Shown in pieces: positions 61,556 to 64,000 of a stretch of 64,000 bases of DNA (positions are counted from its first letter, which is position 1; each line of letters begins with the position of its first letter). Position numbers and translations under genes: made by a program. Source of the stretch: Phycisphaeraceae bacterium (GTDB lineage: Bacteria > Planctomycetota > Phycisphaerae > Phycisphaerales > UBA1924); the NCBI GenBank assembly GCA_019636675.1, contig JAHBXC010000003.1, positions 248,001 to 312,000 of the forward strand. The letters are read 5' to 3'. The notes beneath the pieces are model-generated. The model worked only from the letters and a program-made list of their open reading frames with translations. It was not told the DNA's origin and made no database searches.

Positions 61556-63160
61556 TTACGGGGTCCAGTGGCGGCGCTGCAGCAAATCCACGATCTCAAG
61601 CCGCAGAACGATCTCACCGTCCCACGAGTGAAGGTCAACCGAACGGCGCACCGCCTCTTCATCGCAGCGGAGCACGAGGTACGAATCATCCGTCGATGCC
61701 CGGATCCGATCGACGAACAGCGACGACACATGGATTGCTGACCCGAGATAGGGGAGAGATCGTCTCAGAATGTGACGACCGAGAGGAATCTCTTCGTCGC
61801 CGATCCGGAGAAACATCTCTGCCGCGAAGCCCTGCTGCGGCGCGATCTCATCCAGCCAGAGGTATCCCATCATCGGCGTCGCCGAGTTGTTGAACGCGGC
61901 TGGCGCCTGAGCCGGGCCCATTCCTTCAAGATCAGGCGCAATCGTCAGTTCAACGCTGGGCACGGCACGGACTTCATTGGCCATGGTCGCGAATCCCTGC
62001 ACGCGGCGGTAGTGGTCGCGAGGCACAAACCGAACGGTGTGCGTGGATTCGTGCTCCCACACACGGCGCAGGCCTTTGTCCGTCAGGACCGGGAGAGGTG
62101 GCCTGCGCCCCGGGCGCACCGAATCGCCCACATCAAACCGGCCTCGCAGCACGAATGTGCGCTCGCTCCCCGCGGCGCCGGCCCGGAGGAGTGACACCGC
62201 GCCTCCGGCGACATCGCTGCCAGACGGAACCTGCCTTCTCAGCGTGATGTGCGTCTGTTCACTGCTGAACGGCGAGGAGAGCGCCACCGACCGTGCGCCG
62301 AATGTCGGCCGCCAGACCGGCACTGTCCGGCCTTCGTCGATCGCGTCGAGTGTTGAATTCGCGATGATATAGAAACGAAAGATCGAGAGATCCGGCAACA
62401 CTTTCGTGTCGTCTGGCCGCAGGCGAAGCGTGCCGTAAGCCTGCGAAAGCGAGTGGTAGTAAGGCGGCTGCCCGTGTCCTCTCCAATCCGCAGCGACCTC
62501 GACCGGGATCGGATCCCCCTCTTCGACCTCTTCGCGCACACGCGCCGTTATCAGCAGGATGTTGTTCCAGAACTCGCGAACCTCCGACTCGGGCACGAGC
62601 TCCTGCGCCGCGAGCGCGGCGAACACATCGCCGACAAAGCCCCATTCCACCGACTCATCCTTCTGCCACGCGAGGATGCGCCGGACCACGCGTGCCGCGC
62701 CGCTCGCGTCGATCTCGCCGGCGTCCGCGCGGCGGAGCAATTCGATCTGGTGCACATAGGCGTTCGCTTGCGTGTCCTTCGGCGCGCGGTCCAGCAGCAT
62801 GAACAGGGGCAGCCAGGTGATCGTGTTGACACTCTGTGTGCGCGTGTAGACCTCCACGCCGGCCACAGCGCCCGTCAGCGCGAGCAGCAGCGCGCCGATC
62901 CCCACCACCCACCGCCGCGCGCGCCGTCTGCCCCAGCGCACGGCGCGCTCGCCCGCCGCCACGCGCCCGCACTCGGGGCAGGTGATCGGGTACGCCCGAC
63001 CCGGGTGCGTCTCGCCCAGGAACGAGGTCAGGTCGTAGCGGCAGCGTCGCTTGCGGCACCGCGGCAGCGCGTCGACGCGCCTGCCGCGCAGGCCGAGGAG
63101 GAGCACCAGCAAGCCGAGGCCGCCGATCGCTGTCAGGATGGTCCAGTCGAGGAAGAGCAA
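61556..63160 (-). CDS. Zinc-ribbon membrane protein of planctomycete type
   Basis: 534 aa from a TTG start (MLFLDWTILT); no better start was found. Membrane helix 1 at residues 5-24, then a cysteine ribbon with four metal-ligand candidates (RCRKRRCRYDL, later ITCPECGRV), close to the planctomycete CRxCxYDLxG...CPECG motif, helix 2 at 84-104 (WVVGIGALLLALTGAVAGVE), and a large exported domain without known motif. The gene is flanked by two copies of a 36-nt repeat. GC over the last 300 codons is somewhat lower than in neighbours. Confidence 0.78.
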   Translation of the reverse strand: MLFLDWTILTAIGGLGLLVLLLGLRGRRVDALPRCRKRRCRYDLTSFLGETHPGRAYPITCPECGRVAAGERAVRWGRRRARRWVVGIGALLLALTGAVAGVEVYTRTQSVNTITWLPLFMLLDRAPKDTQANAYVHQIELLRRADAGEIDASGAARVVRRILAWQKDESVEWGFVGDVFAALAAQELVPESEVREFWNNILLITARVREEVEEGDPIPVEVAADWRGHGQPPYYHSLSQAYGTLRLRPDDTKVLPDLSIFRFYIIANSTLDAIDEGRTVPVWRPTFGARSVALSSPFSSEQTHITLRRQVPSGSDVAGGAVSLLRAGAAGSERTFVLRGRFDVGDSVRPGRRPPLPVLTDKGLRRVWEHESTHTVRFVPRDHYRRVQGFATMANEVRAVPSVELTIAPDLEGMGPAQAPAAFNNSATPMMGYLWLDEIAPQQGFAAEMFLRIGDEEIPLGRHILRRSLPYLGSAIHVSSLFVDRIRASTDDSYLVLRCDEEAVRRSVDLHSWDGEIVLRLEIVDLLQRRHWTP

Positions 63161-63207
63161 GGTTGTCGTCGAGCGTACCTGATTCCGCGGCGAGACCGGG
63201 AAGAGAG

Positions 63208-63243
63208 TTCACCGCGGAGGACACAGAGGGGGCGGAGGGGAGA
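63208..63243. repeat. Second copy of the 36-nt repeat flanking the zinc-ribbon gene
   Basis: GTTCACCGCGGAGGACACAG followed by purine-rich GGCGGAGGGGAG. Same orientation as the copy at 61298-61333, with which it shares the TTCACCGCGGAG head and CGGAGGGGAGAG end. The rest of the 297-nt gap before carB has no recognised feature. Confidence 0.75.
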
Positions 63244-63457
63244 GAGGGGGTGGGAGAACGGGTGATGGGGAGTGTGCCCGCCGCTCGCCTCACCCCCACC
63301 CCGCCTATTCTCTGTTCTAAGCCCTCATCTGCCCCGGGCCCGCGGCACTGCCGCCCATCCCACGACGCACGGACGCGGTTTTCTGACGCGCCCGGCGCTT
63401 TCCCGCAGCCGCCCCCGGCCCGCCCCCCAGCCCCGCACCCTCGGAGCAACCACGACG

Positions 63458-64000
63458 ATGCCCAAACGCACCGACCTGCGCACCATCCTCATCCTCGGCT
63501 CGGGGCCCATCGTCATCGGGCAGGGGTGCGAGTTCGACTACTCGGGCGTCCAGGCGTGCAAGTCCCTCAAGCAGGAGGGCTACCGCGTCGTCCTCGTCAA
63601 CTCCAACCCCGCGACGATCATGACCGATCCGGCCTTCTCGGATCGCACCTACATCGAGCCCATCACGCCCGAGGCGGTGCGCAAGATCATCGAGAAGGAG
63701 CGCGACCTGGGCACGCCCATCGACGCGATCCTCCCCACGCTGGGCGGGCAGACGGCCCTCAATGTCGCGTGCAACCTGTGGGATTCGGGCGCGCTCACCG
63801 AGCTGGGCGTCGAGATGATCGGCGCCGACCGGCGCATCATCCATCGCGCCGAAGACCGCGACGAGTTCCGCAAGATCTGCGAGGCGATCGGGCTCAAACT
63901 CCCCAAAGCCAAATCCGTCACCACGATGGAGGACGCGGTCGAGTTCCTCGACGAGATCGGCCTCCCGGCGATCATCCGCCCCGCCTTCACGCTGGGCGGC
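63458..64000 (+). CDS. carB: Carbamoyl-phosphate synthase large subunit, 5' part
   Basis: The first 181 residues are seen before the window ends. [20 protein letters not shown], then [20 protein letters not shown] and [18 protein letters not shown] are the unmistakable N terminus of CarB, followed by [15 protein letters not shown] and the beginning of the ATP-grasp domain ([12 protein letters not shown]). Makes carbamoyl phosphate from glutamine-derived ammonia, bicarbonate and two ATP for arginine and pyrimidines. carA is not adjacent on the left. Confidence 0.96.
   Translation, partial: MPKRTDLRTILILGSGPIVIGQGCEFDYSGVQACKSLKQEGYRVVLVNSNPATIMTDPAFSDRTYIEPITPEAVRKIIEKERDLGTPIDAILPTLGGQTALNVACNLWDSGALTELGVEMIGADRRIIHRAEDRDEFRKICEAIGLKLPKAKSVTTMEDAVEFLDEIGLPAIIRPAFTLGG

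Overview
The window is a GC-rich (about 70% by eye) bacterial chromosome segment that most resembles a planctomycete of the class Phycisphaerae. The evidence is type-II-like pseudopilins with an Ala-Phe/Ala-Val prepilin cleavage site, PEP-CTERM-like tails ending in an Arg cluster, a cysteine-ribbon membrane protein (C...CRYDL...CPECG), a futalosine-pathway menaquinone gene (mqnA), LptB (hence an outer membrane), MotAB, many lipoproteins, and nuo genes scattered rather than in one operon. No rRNA, tRNA, CRISPR array, transposase or integrase was recognised.

Layout. 0-3 kb: three coupled genes for secreted or repeat proteins (first one cut by the window edge), then convergent tmk. 3.7-6 kb: repeats and two AT-richer secreted-protein genes, one lying in a segment that appears to have displaced the 3' end of cysS. 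6-15 kb: cysS, cysE, a CNNM/CBS membrane protein, a pair of M16 peptidase-like proteins, and a lipoprotein/99-aa/ybeY operon. 15-27 kb: nuoF, nuoE and nuoD on the minus strand in the usual D-E-F order but separated by repeat-bordered segments carrying a HEPN-like low-GC gene, a META lipoprotein, a pseudopilin cassette, an amine-oxidase-like flavoprotein, a lamin-tail protein and a lipoprotein. 27-33 kb: beta-helix protein, SDR, pseudopilin, PEP-CTERM-like protein, glutamate dehydrogenase. 33.6-37.9 kb: two tandem copies of a three-gene pseudopilin cassette. 38-47 kb: TrkA/TrkH, a sigma-like protein, MqnA, a NeuD-like acyltransferase, LptB with a PEGA lipoprotein, PdxA. 48-58 kb: a 1438-aa propeller/TPR protein, SpoVR, MotB/MotA, leucyl aminopeptidase, CHRD protein. 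58-64 kb: divergent [2Fe-2S] protein and Rrf2 regulator, lysS, a zinc-ribbon membrane protein, and the start of carB.

The most unusual system is a family of three paralogous cassettes (18.7-20.4, 33.7-35.7 and 35.8-37.9 kb). Each encodes a pseudopilin whose C terminus carries the shared motif TPxGxxGRDF and a membrane-anchored protein; two also carry a six-cysteine secreted protein. Each cassette is preceded by a promoter-like element with a homopolymeric C tract (14, 13 and 10 C) between the predicted -35 and -10 boxes, giving spacers of 19, 20 and 17 nt. This is the architecture of slipped-strand phase variation, and only the 17-nt copy has the optimal spacing.

A second theme is repeats. 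Heptanucleotide tandem repeats of three sequence families sit at or next to gene 3' ends, as in cyanobacterial STRRs, and in two unrelated genes (cysE and the META lipoprotein) the repeat itself encodes the last residues and stop codon. Several hairpin modules recur between genes and show compensatory base changes in their stems.
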